Shown: positions 45,025 to 57,953 of the stretch, piece after piece
How positions within the stretch are numbered: the stretch's first letter is position 1
How the letters are laid out: every line of letters begins with the position of its first letter
Assembly: GCF_949774975.1 (NCBI RefSeq)
Contig: NC_083113.1
Span: forward strand, 15,505,690-15,569,689
DNA from: Lagenorhynchus albirostris
Lineage: Eukaryota; Chordata; Mammalia; Artiodactyla; Delphinidae
DNA length: 64,000 bases
Reading direction: 5' to 3'
Notes under the pieces: model-generated
What the model was told of the DNA's origin: nothing
Databases searched by the model: none
The model's input: the letters and a program-made list of their open reading frames with translations, nothing else
Translations under genes and position numbers: made by a program

Positions 45025-46270
45025 CCAAGCCTGTCATTCTAAAATTAGTTATATTTATTAAGTATTTACTGTATTCCAGCTACTATCATAGGTGTTTAGG
45101 ATATACTGTATTAATGAGCAATTCTAGCAGGAGGAGATGGAATAATAATAAATTGTAGAATATGTTAGAACATAAATGATATGGGGGGAGGTCATTCAGA
45201 AGGAGTTGAGAGGAATATGATAATATTTTTTGCTGTATGAAATAAAATGATCAGAGTCGACCATGGAGAAGGAAGGATTTGAGTCAAGATTTGAAGGTAT
45301 GAAGGAGTAAGTCTGCGGTTATCTAAGGGAAGAGCATACCAGACAGAGGAAAAAGCTAGAGCAAAGGCTTCACAATGGGACTATGCTGGTGTATTTGAGG
45401 AATATCAGGGAAGCTACTGTAGACGTCTGTGCAAGGAGATGATTGATAGAGGAGGTCAGATAACAGGGCCATATCTTGTAAGGCCTTGTAAGTCATTGTG
45501 AGCATTTTGGATTTTATTCAGAGGGAAATGGGCAGCCCTTGGAGAGTTTTGAGCAGAGGACATGATCTGACATGTTGCTATTAAAACAAACAAAAAAACT
45601 AAGTGGGTAGGAGGCTATGGCATTAATTCAGATGAAAGATGATGGTGGCTCAGACCAGGATGGTAACAGTGGTAAGAAGTGGTTGGATTATAGATATATG
45701 GTAAATGTGATGGAGCAGGCAAGATTTGTTTAGGGACTAGATGTCAGTTGTGAGAGGAAGATAAAAGTCCAGGGTGACATTAACTCAAAGATTTTGGTTC
45801 CTAGCAACTGGAAAGATGTGTTTCCATCAGCTGAGATATGGAAAGCTACAGTTCCATCAGTTTTGTGGGAGAAGACTGGGAGTTCAGTTTTGAATGTTTG
45901 AAATGTCTTTTAGACACAAAATGACAATGTTGAGTGGGCACTTGGTTGTTCTAGCTTGTACTATGGTAGAGATTATATTAATTTGGTAGTTATTGCCTAT
46001 ACTTACTTAAAATAAGGAGGCAGGCTAAGATTTTTAAGGACCTACATGTAAATGAGAGAAGAAGAATAGCAAAGACCGATCCACAGTGTGTTCCAGCATT
46101 AAGAGTTCAAGGATAAAAGGACAGACCAGCAAAAGACGCTAAGGAAGACCATGAGATGGAAGGAAAACCAAGAGTCTGACATTACAGAAGCCAAATGAAA
46201 GTGAGTCAAAGGAAGGATAATCAATGGTATCCGTTGGCAGGTTACATAATTAACTGTGCAAGGCTTGAGA
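45025..46270 (-). mobile_element. L2 LINE, antisense, long relic
   Basis: The complement gives the L2 3' part in order, from 'gccttgtaagtcattgtgagc' and 'gagttttgagcagaggacatg' to 'gactgggagttcagttttga' and 'aaatgtcttttagacacaaa'. It is the antisense equivalent of the sense L2 at 36690-37745 and related to the copy at 63520-63890. Confidence 0.6.
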
Positions 46271-47295
46271 ATTGGCTACTGGATGTAGCAATATTGATGT
46301 TACTGTTGACTTTGAAAAGAGCAGAGTTATTTTTGTTGTCTTTGTTTTAGAGTGATTGAAGTGAAAGCCTGATAAGAGAAATTGAATACACTGTTTGGAG
46401 ATGTTTTGCTGCAAAAAAAGCAAAGAAATATGTTAATAATTAGTGTAGCAGTAGGAATAGGAGTATTTTTGTTTGTTTTCAGGATGGGAGAATTAATAGC
46501 AATTCTGTATGCTGATTGGAATAATCCAGTAAGCTGGGGGCGGGGGCGGCAGCGAGTGGATGATTCAGGACAAAGAAGTGAAAATTAGTGGAGCAATGAC
46601 CTTATATAGGTAGAGGGGATAAGATTAGTGGATGGAAGGATTAGGTTTTTAGGTGATACCATGGGAGGCTTATTCCTGGCAATAAAATGGCAGGATATGG
46701 GGTGCAGATGATGGGAAGTGAGTAAATGACATAGAAGAAGTCTTGGGAAGTGTTCCGATTCCTTCAGTGCTTTCATGAAGTGGTAAGCAAGGTTAGCTGA
46801 AAGTATGGGAGATGAGAAGTTTGGGGTTTAAAAGAGAGAGGAAATAGTCACTAAAATGAGATAGTTAACGTACAGTATAATTAATTGTTGCGTGGGAACT
46901 TTAAAAGGCTACAAAACTGAAAGAGCAAGGGGGCCAGTAAGCAAAAGAAATCATCAGGCTTAAAACTGTATTTACCCAACGATCTTTGGCATTGTAATTA
47001 AACAATAGCAAGTAGTTTGAAAGCTTCCTGAGGGAAAGCTTTGAGGTAAGTGTTCTGTTAATGAAACCCTAACCTAGCCTGCAAAAGCCTATGACTCAAA
47101 TCCCCCAAACAGTCTCCAGGCTATGGTACAAATCCATCAGGAAATGACCTATTTATGTAAATTGTCCATATGAAACTACATATGTTATGAAAATATATAT
47201 ACATATATAACTCGAATGTAATCTTTTTCTATTTGTTTTTTTAAATATATAAACTATATATATGTATATTTTTAATGTGCCTTGCTTTTTCACTT
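46271..47295. other. Intergenic sequence, mostly unassigned
   Basis: No gene is visible. A short (GGGGGC)-type run lies at 46535-46550, and an AT-rich alternating stretch at about 47195-47275 could be a decayed microsatellite. Confidence 0.45.
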
Positions 47296-47299
47296 AACA

Positions 47300-48150
47300 C
47301 GTTTTGGCAATCGTTCAAGTTTCTATTGCTGCGTAATGACTGCCCCAAACTTGGCTTAAAATACAACAATCATTTAGCTCACACATCTACAAAAATTTGC
47401 ACAGGGCTTGGCAGCAACAGCTCATCTCAAATGGGGTGGCTTGAAAGCTACGAGTCACTTGATGGCTGAAGGCTAGAATCATCAAAAGACTCACTTGCTC
47501 ACATGCCTGGCAGTTGATTCTGACTGTCAACTGGACTGCAGGATGGTCAGCCACAATACCTACATGTGATATCTCTATGTGGCTGCTTAACATGATGACG
47601 GCTTCCAAGAGTGTGTCCCAAAGAAGAAGAAGTGCATGTAACTTTTATGATCTAACCTCAGAAATCACATAACATCATTGTGTCATACTCCTTTGGATGA
47701 GGCAGTTACAACTCAACGAAAGAAGTGTCACAAAATAAGAAGAGCTAGTAGAATAGGATATGTTGTGGCCATTATTTGGAAAATACAATATGCCATAAAG
47801 ATGTTTCCAGGGGACTTCCCTGGTGGCGCAGTGATTAAGACTCCGAGCTCCCAATGCAGGGGGCCTGGATTCGATCCCTGGTCAGGGAGCTAGTTGCAAC
47901 ATGCATGCGGCAACCAGTAGTTTGCATGCCACAACTAAGGAGCTGGCAAGCTGCAACTAAGAGCCCACCTGCCGCAACTAAGGAGCCTGCCGGCCGCAGC
48001 TAAGGAGCAGGCGAGCTACAACTAAGGAGCCCACCTGCCGCAACTAAGACCCAGTGAAACCAAATAAATAAAAAGATGCTTCCATACCTAGTCTTGGAAG
48101 TCACATAATTTCACTTCTGCCATTCTCTATTGCTTTAAGCAGCTACACCT
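47300..48150 (+). mobile_element. Ancient LTR-like repeat split by a SINE
   Basis: Landmarks 'tttctattgctgcgtaatga', 'cacatgcctggcagttgatt', 'tctatgtggctgcttaacat' and, after the SINE, 'cacttctgccattctctatt' follow one consensus in order. The SINE at 47810-48071 clearly inserted later. Confidence 0.5.
47810..48071 (+). mobile_element. CHR-type SINE with expanded internal repeat
   Basis: The head GGGACTTCCCTGGTGGCGCA is followed by about seven imperfect units of 21-24 bp built on 'gc(c/a)gcaactaaggagc(c)' between about 47900 and 48052, then (AAAT)n. The target duplication AAAGATG(T/C)TTCCA is at 47797-47809 and 48072-48084. Confidence 0.9.
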
Positions 48151-48159
48151 TTTTTTAAA

Positions 48160-49345
48160 TTTCTGAAGCACTTATTTTTTATTATTGAAATATAGTTGAC
48201 ATACAATAAATATGTTGTTTCAGGTGTACTACATAGTGATTTGGAATTTGCATACATTATGAAATGATCACTATGATAAATATAGTAACATCCATCCCCA
48301 TACAAAGTTATTATTATTGACCATATTCTTTATGTTGTGTATTGCATCTCCATGGCTTATTTATTTTGTAACTGGAGACTTGTACCTCTTTATCCCCTTC
48401 ACCTATCCCCCTGCCCCAAACACCCGTTCTCCCCTCTGGCAACCACCCATTTGTTCTCTGTATCTATGAGTGTTTTCATTTTGTTTGTTTTTTAGACTCT
48501 ACATATAAGTAAGATCATATGGTATTTGTCTTCGTCTTATTTCACTGAGCATAATACCCTTTAGATCCATTCATGTTATCAAAAATGGCAAGATTTCATT
48601 TTTTATGACTAATATTCCATAGAATATATATACCACATATTCTTTATCCATTCATCTATCGATGGACACTTAGGTTGCTTCCATATCTTAGCTTGTAAGT
48701 AATGCTGAGGTGAACAACTGGGAGCATATACCTTTTTGAATTAGCGGTTTTGTTTTCTTTGGGTAAATACCCAGAAGAGAAATTGTTGGATCATATGGCA
48801 GTTCTATTTTTAACTTTTGGAGGACTTTCCATACTGTTTTCCATAGTAGCTGCATCAATTTACAGTCCCACCAACAATGCACAAGGGTCCCCGTTTATCC
48901 ATATTCTTGCCGACATTTGCTATTTGTTGTCTTTTTGATGATAGCTATTCTGACAGGTGTGGGGTGGTATCTCATTGCAGTTTTGATTTGCATTTCCCTG
49001 ATGATTAGTGATGCTGAGCGTCTTGTCATATGTCTATTGGCCATCTGTATGTCTTCTTTGGAAAAATGTCTATTCAGGTCCTCTGCCCATTTTTTAATTA
49101 GGTCATTTGTTTTTTTGATGTTGAGTTGTATGTGTTCTTTGTATATTTGGGGTATTTACCCCTTATTGGATATATTATTTGCAAATATTTTCTCACATTC
49201 AGTAGGCTTCTCTTTTGTTTTGTTGATAGTTTCCTTCACTGTGCAAAAGCTTCTTAATTTGATGTAGTCCCATTTGTTTTATTTTGGCTTTTGTTCCCTT
49301 GCATGAAGAGACAGATCAGAAAAAATATTACTAAGATCAATGCCA
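48160..49345 (-). mobile_element. Old L1 LINE, antisense, 3' UTR and ORF2 end
   Basis: The left part is L1 3' UTR complement ('gtttcaggtgtactacatag'). The right part is ORF2 C-terminal complement ('gactaatattccatagaata', 'tcatatggcagttctatttt'). No intact frame remains. Confidence 0.75.
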
Positions 49346-50640
49346 AGGATCATACTAGGCAGGCATATCTTGATGGGAGAGTGTCATGTTTTAAGAAAGC
49401 ATATAAGATGGGATATATTTCAGTGGGCATTCTCGGAAAATATATTTTGTCCCTGAGAGCTTCTCAGATATGAAGAGTTCTTTGTTCTTATGGTGGCATA
49501 TAATTCTTATAGCTATATATTATTCTTTTGTTGATGTACCATAATTCTGACAGAATTCCAAAATTCTCATTTTCCTCCTGGGCTCCTGGCTACCCAGCTC
49601 GATAACAAATTTCCCATTCTCCCCTAACAGTTATGGTCCTGTGACTCAGTGAAACATTTTCAGAAGTGATATGCAATTTCCCTCTCATTTGCTCAAAGAT
49701 TAATTTCTATAAGAGTGTAGAAATAAATCCTAATGCATCATTAATTCCAGTTAAGGTAAATATTTAATGTGGCTATTAAAGGATATATTTTACTTCCAGT
49801 TCTAGATCAAGATGGAGTATAAAGAAATATCAAACTGTGGTAGAAGAGTAACTGCAAGATGTAAAAGAACTCTGAAGAGTACCCAAAGGCTGAGCAAGAA
49901 TATCAAAGAAAAGATAAATTTTGAAGGTGGGCCCCATCTCTAACTCTGGGGTTCAGTTCAAGTTTCACAGAAGGTGTGGTTTCAGCCCACTGGATGGTGG
50001 AGAATTTGGGTGGGTTTCCAGGGCCAGAGCTGATCTATAGTCATCGAACAAACAGGAAACAATCCTTTGGGACGCAACTTAATTGCAAATGGTATAGTTG
50101 AGGTACTGGTACAAGGTTTGGAGAACACGGTGTCTGCATTGAAAGGGCCATGGGAAACTGCCGAGGCATAAGTGACCCACAGCTTGTGTGTGGGCACCTA
50201 GGGAGAGTCAGAAGCTGCTGTGGCCCAAGGACTACAGTTCACATTATCTGCATCAGGAAGTTAGTCTGTTGGCCTTGGCTGGGCTGCAGAGTTCCAAGAG
50301 ACTATATGCTCTCTAGGTACATGGCTGGGGCAAAACAGCACTGAATGTTCTCACATACCTGCACTACTAAACAGTCATACAGGAGGAGCAAGAAAAAGCA
50401 AAACACTGCACACCAGGTCCAGTAAGAGAAGTCTATTGAAAAGCTCAACATCATGCTCACTCTAAAGGAGAAAATGCTTAGAAGCCAGTCCATTATAGTA
50501 CAGCAGGTACTGAAAGTTAAATTTGGAGCTGTGAGGCAATAAACTGACAACTGGCACAAGGGTGGATGAATATCTTCAAAATGCAAACTCCTTTCAGTTA
50601 GAAAAACAAATAAGTGAGTTGAAAATTGTAGAAATCCATA
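49346..50640. other. Intergenic sequence, possibly old L1 5' region
   Basis: About 49800-50600 is less AT-rich, begins with 'tctagatcaagatggagtat' and leads into sense L1, so it may be a decayed L1 5' region. I cannot confirm this and see no gene. Confidence 0.35.
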
Positions 50641-51990
50641 CGCATTTTACAGAAAAGAAAACCTAAATTATCAATAAACATAAGAAAAATTGTTCCTCCT
50701 CATTAGTAATCAGGGATGTGAACCAGAACACAGACACCTGCTCACAAATGTCTATTGGCAAAAATAAAGTTGGCAAGTATCAAGAGTTGGTGAGGATTTG
50801 GAGAAATGGTAATTTCATCTCCTGGTGAGAGTGAAAATCATAACTACTTTGGAAACATAGGCAATACCTATTAGCTTTAAAGATGCATATGCCCAATGAC
50901 TTAGTATATAGACATATTAAGCATATAGATATAGAATAGATATATCCCCTATAGAAAACTTACACAGATATACCAGAATATAAATACAAATATGGTCCTA
51001 GTGACATTGTTCGTTTTACTTTTATTCAGTCTTAGAACTATATAATTAAATGTTTATAGAACATTCCACCCACTAACAGCAGAATATACATTCTTTTAAG
51101 GACTCATAGAGCATTCACCAAGATAGATTGTATGCTGGGTCATAAAACAAACATCAACAGATTTAAAAGAATTGAAATCATATAGATATGTTCTCTGACC
51201 ATAATGGAATCAAACTAGAATTAATAAAAACAATAAGAAAACATCAAACACTTGGAAATTAATCCACACACTTAAATAATTCATGGGTCAAAGAGGAAGT
51301 TTCAAGGGAAATAAAAAAATGTATTGAACCGTAAAATTGAAAGTCCACAAATATTCGTAACAGCCTTGTTTGAAATAGCCAAAAACTGAAAATAATTCAG
51401 ATGTCCTTTAGCAAGTGACTGGTTAAAAAAAACGTGGTACATCCACACCATGGAATAATAATCAGCAATTAAAACTTTAAAACAAAGAATGAACTATTGA
51501 CACACACAGCAACTTGGATGAATCTCCAGGGAATTATGCTGATTGGAAAGAAAAAAACAATCTCAATAGGTAGCATAATATATGATTCCATTTATATAAC
51601 ATACTTGAAATGCTAAAATTATATGATGTAGAAAATATTAGTGGGTGCCAGGGATTAAGGATGGGGGAATGAAAGAATAGGAGGGATGTGGGTGGTTATA
51701 AAAGGACAATTCAATGGATTCTTGTGATGAACTGTTCTATATTTTGACAAAGTTGGTGGATACACAAACATACATGTGATAAAATTGTATAGAACTAAAC
51801 ACACAGAGACATGTGGATACACATACAAATGAGTACAAGTAAAACTGGGAAAATCTAAATAAGATAATCAGATTATATCAATGTCAATATCCTGGTTGTG
51901 ATATTGCCTTATAATTTTGCAAGATGTTATTTTGAGGAAAACTGGGTAAACCATTGGATACGTATAATATGTAATAATATATAATAAGTA
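50641..51990 (+). mobile_element. Old L1 LINE fragments, sense
   Basis: The 3'-type text 'gagttggtgaggatttggag' is followed by ORF2 text 'atgctgggtcataaaacaaa' and 'gaccataatggaatcaaact', then 3' text again ('acaccatggaataataatca'). The order implies at least two fragments. Confidence 0.65.
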
Positions 51991-52037
51991 TATTAAATGC
52001 TGACTTTCAGTCATTTTACTGATTTGCCCAGTAAACT

Positions 52038-52369
52038 TTTTTTTAATATAAATTGATTTATTTATTTTTGGCTGCATTGGGTCTTTGCCGCTGCGCGCGG
52101 GCTTTCTCTAGTTGTGGCAAGTGGGAGCTACTCTTTGTTGCGGTGCTCAGGCATCTCACTGCAGTGGCTTCTCTTGTTGCAGAGCTCGGGCTCTAGGCGC
52201 AGGGGCTTCAGTAGTTGTGGCTCGTGCGCTCTAGAGCACAGGCTCAGTAGTTGTGGCACACTGGCTTAGTTGCTCCACAGCATGTGGTATCTTCCCTGAC
52301 CAGGGCTTCAACCCATGTCCTCTGCATTGGCAGGTGGATGCTTAACCACTGTTCCACCAGGGAAGCCCT
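52038..52369 (-). mobile_element. CHR-type SINE, long form
   Basis: A T-rich tail lies at the left and 'ttccaccagggaagccct' at the right. The perfect target duplication CCCAGTAAACT is at 52027-52037 and 52370-52380. Confidence 0.92.
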
Positions 52370-52688
52370 CCCAGTAAACTCCTGATTGGATGAAGCTTGC
52401 CCTCTCATAGATTCCTCCAGAAGGACTATGGGAATGCACACATATTGAAAACTATTTTTCTATGGCCTTGTACTGGAAGGAAAACTTGGCTGGATACAAA
52501 ATGCTTGGTCCACACTACCTCTTGGGTTTTTTAAAAATGCTGTCCCTTCTTTGCATTTCTTTTTAGTTTTCGAGAAGTGTAATGTCACTACCCTCTCCTC
52601 CCAAATGGCGAAATTAATAAAAACCTATGATTATGCTAGAATTTTGAGAATATTTGCTTTACATTTCTAACTAGTTTCACTATTTTAT

Positions 52689-52817
52689 TTTATATATCTA
52701 TTTATTTTTGGCCTCACGGTGAGGCATGCAGGATCTTAGTTCCCTGACCAGGGATCAAACCCAGGCCACCTGCAGTGGAAGCATGGAGTCCTAACCACTG
52801 GACCGCCAGGGAATTCC
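52689..52817 (-). mobile_element. CHR-type SINE, short form
   Basis: A perfect 18-bp target duplication, CTAGTTTCACTATTTTAT, lies at 52671-52688 and 52818-52835. The head 'ggaccgccagggaattcc' is at the right. Confidence 0.92.
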
Positions 52818-53018
52818 CTAGTTTCACTATTTTATATTTTTACATTTTACACTCTTCTGGCCTCACCAATTAAACTATGATATGCTTTAGAACTAATTCA
52901 TATCTTTTATCTCTCTTTCCATACTGCTGGTCATAATATCTGGTACCAAAAAAAAAGAATGTAGCCAATATTGTTTTATTCAATCCAAGTAAATATGTTT
53001 TTAAAAAAGATACAAGTT

Positions 53019-53168
53019 GGGACTTCCTCGGTGGTCCAGTGGGTAAGACTCTGTGCTCCCAGTTCAGGGGGCCTGGGTTTGATCCCTGGTCAGGGAACTA
53101 GATCCCACATGCCAGCCTGCGTGCTGCAACTAAGACCCGGTGCAGCCAAAATAAATAAATAAATATAT
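53019..53168 (+). mobile_element. CHR-type SINE
   Basis: GGGACTTCCTCGGTGGTCCA begins it, box B-like GTTTGATCCCTGG follows, and an (AAAT)n tail ends near 53165. Confidence 0.85.
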
Positions 53169-53358
53169 TTTTTAAAAGATCTCCCATTAAAAAAAAAGTG
53201 ATACATGTTAATGGTGTGTGGAGAGATATTTCTTAAAACTTTGCTAATTCTTTGAAATTTTAAAATATATGTATCTCTAGAATTAAAGATATAAAAAGGC
53301 AATTTCCATTGGTAAATAAGAATTTATAATAAAAACATATTTAAGAATGTATTTGATG

Positions 53359-53489
53359 GGAACTCCCTGGCAGTTCAGTGGTTAGGACTCAGTGCTTTCA
53401 CTGATGTGAGTCTGGGTTTGATCCCTGGTCGGGGAACTAAGATCCCACCAGCCACGCAGCACAGCCAAAAGAAAAAGAAAAAGAAAAAA
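53359..53489 (+). mobile_element. CHR/Bov-tA-like SINE, short form
   Basis: It is flanked by the perfect 16-bp duplication AAGAATGTATTTGATG at 53343-53358 and 53490-53505. The tail is (AAAAAG)n. Confidence 0.92.
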
Positions 53490-54026
53490 AAGAATGTATT
53501 TGATGAAATAAAATTTATATTTTAAGGCAGGAGAAGAAATCTTAAACAAAAAATTCTCTCTCTCTCTGTCCATTTGGGCCACCTTCCCCCCTCTGTAACG
53601 TGCAGTGTGCATCTGCTTTGTATTTAGTTAAATTTTTAGTAGTATATGACTGATTCTCTTTTTTCCTTTTCTGTATATTTTTAGTTACTTTCTTAGTGTT
53701 GGCCTTGGGGATTACAATTAACACCTTAAATTTTATAACATAGTTTGAATAATACCAACTTAGCCTCACTAGTATATAGTCTGCTCCTATACAGCTCTTT
53801 TCCCCCTCTTTATATTATTGTCACAGGTTATACCTTTGTACACTGTGTATCCATTAACATAAATTTATTCTTTTTTATGCTTTGCTTTTAAGTCATAGAG
53901 AAAAAAGAGGAGTTCCAACCAAGTACAATAATACTGGTTTTTATATTTTCCTATGTATTTATGGCTTCAAGTTACTATCTACTGTCCTTTCATTTTAGAC
54001 TAAAGCATTTCTTATAAGGAAGGTCT

Positions 54027-54579
54027 CGAGAGTTTAGCTAAACTATTTCATAACATTGCTGCCTTGACATCCTTTTGTGTAGTCAAGTGACCTGCAAGGG
54101 CCTTGAATTAACAGTAGCTCCCCCACCAAGCACATGCCATAAGTAACTACCCAGAGAGTCACAAGTAAATGTAAGTTCCTGATAGGACCCCCCCCAATGG
54201 TCTTTGTAATAATCAGACTCCCCTGCCTCCTAGGGCCTTACCCTTGTGTTCTCCTTTGATAAGACCTCCACAAAGCTTACTGAAACCCCATTCTTTTTGG
54301 TTTGAATCAACCAATCTGGCCTTAGCATGGGAACCCCAAAACACTCTACCCACAGACCCTAATAAAGACATGTGCCCTACAGCCTGCTGTGCTCTCTGCC
54401 TGCACCCTTGACTTCCCTGCATGCCCCCTTGAGGTGTGCTGTGTACCTCCTCCAGGACCTGTGAGTAATAAACTTCTCTATTTCAATTCCTTTGTGACCC
54501 TTTTGTCAACTGCAGTTCACCATCCAACACCCTGGGGCTCTTAAGTAGCCCCAAATGTTAATTTAACGAAGTCACAACA
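54027..54579 (+). mobile_element. ERV-type solo LTR
   Basis: A 553-bp block interrupts antisense L1 between direct repeats GAAGGTCT at 54019-54026 and 54580-54587. It contains AATAAA at 54361-54366 and 54467-54472, the latter followed by 'cttctctatttcaattcc' as in a gammaretrovirus-like R/U5, and ends in CA. The expected 5' TG has become CG. No viral coding sequence is present. Confidence 0.6.
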
Positions 54580-54640
54580 GAAGGTCTACTAGTAAACTCC
54601 TTCAGTTTTTATCTGGGAATATCTTAATTTCTTCATTCTT

Positions 54641-54822
54641 TTTAAAAATATTTATTTATTTCAATGCTCTGGGTCTTAGCTGTGGCACACAGGATCATCA
54701 TTGCAGCATGTAGCTCTTATTTGCAGCATGCGGTATGTAGTTCCTTGACCAGAGATCGAACCCAGGCCCCCTGCATTGGGAGCACAGAGTCTTAGCCACT
54801 GGACTACCAGGGAAGTCCCCTC
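54641..54822 (-). mobile_element. CHR-type SINE
   Basis: The perfect target duplication TTCTTCATTCTT lies at 54629-54640 and 54823-54834. The head 'ggactaccagggaagtcc' is at the right. Confidence 0.9.
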
Positions 54823-55698
54823 TTCTTCATTCTTGAAAGAAATTTTGCTAGCTATAGAACAACTGTCAACATTTTGTTTTTGTTTTTCTCTTTCAGGATG
54901 TTAACTATACCATCTCACTGTCTTTCATGGTTTCTGATAAGAAATGAGCTGTTAATCTTATTGAAGCTCCCTGGTATGTGACAAATTGATTACCTCTTGC
55001 TGCTTTCAATCTTCTGTCTTTTCTTTGCTTGTCAATAATTTAAATATTACATGTCTCAGTGTGGACCCCTTTGAGCTTATCCTACTTGCAGCTTATTGAG
55101 AGTCTTGGATGTATATATTTCATTTCTTCATCATGTTTGGGGAGATTTTGGCAGTCATTTCTTCAAATATTTTTCCTGTTCTTTTCTCTCTCCTCCTTCT
55201 GGGCTCCTATTATACATATATTGGTATGCTTGATGTCGTCACACAGGTCTCACAGGTTTTCTTCATTTTTCTTCACTCTTTTTTCTTTGTGCTCTTCACA
55301 TTAGATCATTTTAATTGCCTTATCTTCAAGTTCACTAAGTTTCCTGCCTCCCTCAGATCTGCCATTGAACTCCTCTAGTGAATTTTTCATTTCAGTTATT
55401 GTACTTTTCAGTTCCAGAATTTCTTTTTAGTTCCTTTTTATAATTTCTATCTTTTGACTGACTTTCATATTTGTTCATATATTTTAAAAATTTCCTTTAG
55501 TTTTTTTTGTCCATGGTTTTCTTTAGCTCACTGAGTATATTTGAGATAGTTGGCTTAATGTATTTGACTAGTAAATCCAATGTCTGGGTTTCCTCAGTGA
55601 TAGTTCCTGTCAAATTCTTTTTTAACATATGAATGGGACATACTTTTCCTTTGTCTTTATATGCCTTGTAATTTTTTGTTGAGATGTGGACATTTTGA

Positions 55699-55907
55699 CT
55701 TTTTTTTCTTTTTTTGTGGTACGCGGGCCTCTCACTGTTGTGGCCTCTCCTGTTGCGGAGCACAGGCTCCGGATGCGCAGGCTCAGTGGCCATGGCTCAC
55801 GGGCCCAGCCACTTTGCGGCATGTGGGATCTTCCCGGACCGGGGCATGAACCCACGTCCCCTGCATCGACAGGCGGACTCTCAACCACTGTGCCACCAGG
55901 GAAGCCC
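55699..55907 (-). mobile_element. CHR-type SINE, GC-rich subfamily
   Basis: A perfect 19-bp target duplication TGAGATGTGGACATTTTGA lies at 55680-55698 and 55908-55926. This suggests a recent insertion. The frames overlapping it on both strands are SINE artefacts. Confidence 0.95.
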
Positions 55908-56170
55908 TGAGATGTGGACATTTTGAATAAAATAACGTTGTAACTGTGGAAATCAGATTCTTCTCCTCCTCAGGGATTGCTGATTTTTTTGTTGAGGACT
56001 GCAGCCATCGATTTGTTTAGTGAATTCTCGAAACTCTTTTTGGAAAGTGTGTATTCCATGTTGTGTATGGTCACTAAAGTTTCTGTACTATTATCTCTGA
56101 GGTCAGGCAGAGATATTGATTAAAGATTCAATCTATCAAGTAAATATAACAATTATAAACATATATGCAC

Positions 56171-56502
56171 GGTCTTAGTCAACCTAGGGTGCCATAACAA
56201 AATTCCATAAATTGGGTGACTTAAGAAACAGAAATTAATTTTCTTATAGTTCTGGGGGCAGAAATTTGGAGATCAGGGTGTCAGTATGGTCACTTCTTTG
56301 TCCAAGCACAGAGAAATAGAGTGACCAACCTCTCTGATGTCTATTCTTATAAAAGCACTAATTCCATCATGAGATATCCAGCATCATGACCTCATCTGAC
56401 CCTAATTACCTCCCAAAGGCCCCATCTCCAAACACTATCACATTAGAGGTTAGAACTTCAACATATGAATTTAGGGGTCACACAAACATTCTGTTCATAG
56501 TA
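56171..56502 (-). mobile_element. MaLR-type LTR, antisense
   Basis: The complement starts near TACTATGAACAGAATGTTTG and proceeds through 'ggggcctttgggaggtaatt' to a GACTAAGACC end. This is the MST/MLT1 layout. Confidence 0.65.
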
Positions 56503-57086
56503 TACTCCTACAAACAGAGCTGAAAATTATATGAAGCAAAAAATGACATGATTGAAGGTAGAAATTTTTACACAATAGTAGTTGGAGACTTCAATACTCC
56601 ACTTTCAGTAATGAACAAAACAATGAGACAGAAGATCAGTTAGGAAATAGAGAACTTGAACAACACTTTAAACCAACAGACATATACAGTACATACCCAA
56701 TAACAGCAGAAAACTCATTTTTTCTCAAGTGCACATGGAACATTCTCCAGGATAGATATATAGTAAGCCACAAAACAAGTCTTAGTAAAATTTAAAAGAC
56801 TGAAAATATACCAGGTATATTTACCAATCACAATGGAATGAAACTAGAAATAACAGTAGCAGTAGGCAAGTGGGAAATCCACAAAAAATGTGGAAATTAA
56901 ACACACTCTTAACCAACGTATCAGAGGAGAAATCACAAGGGAAATTAGAAAATATCTTGAGACGAATTGAAATAAAAACACAAGATACAAAGACTTACAG
57001 GATGCATCCAAATCAGAGGGGAAGTTACAGCTATAAATATTTACATTAAAAAAAGAAGAAAAACTCAAATCAATAACCTAACTTTA

Positions 57087-57458
57087 GGGACTTCTCTGGT
57101 GACACAGTAGTTAGGAATCCACCGGCCAATGCAGGGGACATGGGTTCGAGCCCTGTTCTGGGAAGATCCCATGCGCTGCGGAGCAACTAAGCCTATGCGC
57201 CACAACTACTGAGCCTGCACTCTAGAGCCCGTGAGCCACAACTACTGAGTCCATGTGCCACAACTACTGAAGCCCACATACTGAGAGCCTGTGCTCCACA
57301 ACAAGAGAATCCACTGCAATGAGAGGCCACCACAATGAGAAGCCCGTGCACTGCAACAGAGTAGCCCCCGCTTGCCGCAGAGAGCCTGCGCGCAGCAACA
57401 AAGACCCAACTGCAGCCAAAAATAAATAAATTAATTAATTAAATTAAATAATAAGAAA
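57087..57458 (+). mobile_element. CHR-type SINE, long form
   Basis: The head GGGACTTCTCTGGTGACACA, internal 'cacaactactgagcc' repeats and an (AAAT)/(TTAA) tail are visible. The target duplication CTAACTTTA lies at 57078-57086 and 57459-57467. Confidence 0.9.
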
Positions 57459-57738
57459 CTAACTTTACACCATGTGGAAATAGAAAAAGAACAAGCTAAA
57501 CCCAAAGCTATCAGAAGAATAGAAATACTAAATATTAGAGCAGAGATAAACTAAATAGAGAATTCTATGTAAAAATAATCAACAAACCCAGAAGTTGGTT
57601 CTTTGAAAATAACAGCAAAATTGATAAACCTTTGTCTATGAGTATAAAGAGAGAGACAGAAAAATTAGATCACTAAATCACTTTCCGAAGTGAAAATAGG
57701 GATTTACTATCGATTTTACATAAATGAAATGGATTATA

Positions 57739-57953
57739 GGGCTTCTCTGGTGGCACAGTGGTTGAGAATCTGCCTGCTGATGCAGGGGACACGGGTTCGT
57801 GTCCCAGTCTGGGAAGATCCCACATGCCGCGGAGCGGCTAGGCCCATGAGCCATGGCCGCTGAGCCTGTGCATCCGGAGCCTGTGCTCTGCAATGGGAGA
57901 GGCCACAACAGTGAGAGGCCCACGTACCGTAAAAAAAAAAAAAAAAAAAAAAA
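57739..57953 (+). mobile_element. CHR-type SINE, GC-rich subfamily, 23-base poly(A)
   Basis: The head GGGCTTCTCTGGTGGCACAG and a pure A tail (57931-57953) bound it. The short direct repeat ATTATA is at 57733-57738 and 57955-57960. The uninterrupted tail suggests a young insertion. Confidence 0.9.

Larger units (their letters stand above)
53630..56164 (-). mobile_element. Old L1 LINE, antisense, ORF1 region
   Basis: The complement reads as L1 ORF1-flanking sequence ('aagcatttcttataaggaag', 'tctgggaatatcttaatttc', 'tggagattttggcagtcatt'-type text). It is interrupted by an LTR (54027-54579) and two SINEs (54641-54822 and 55699-55907). Confidence 0.6.
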
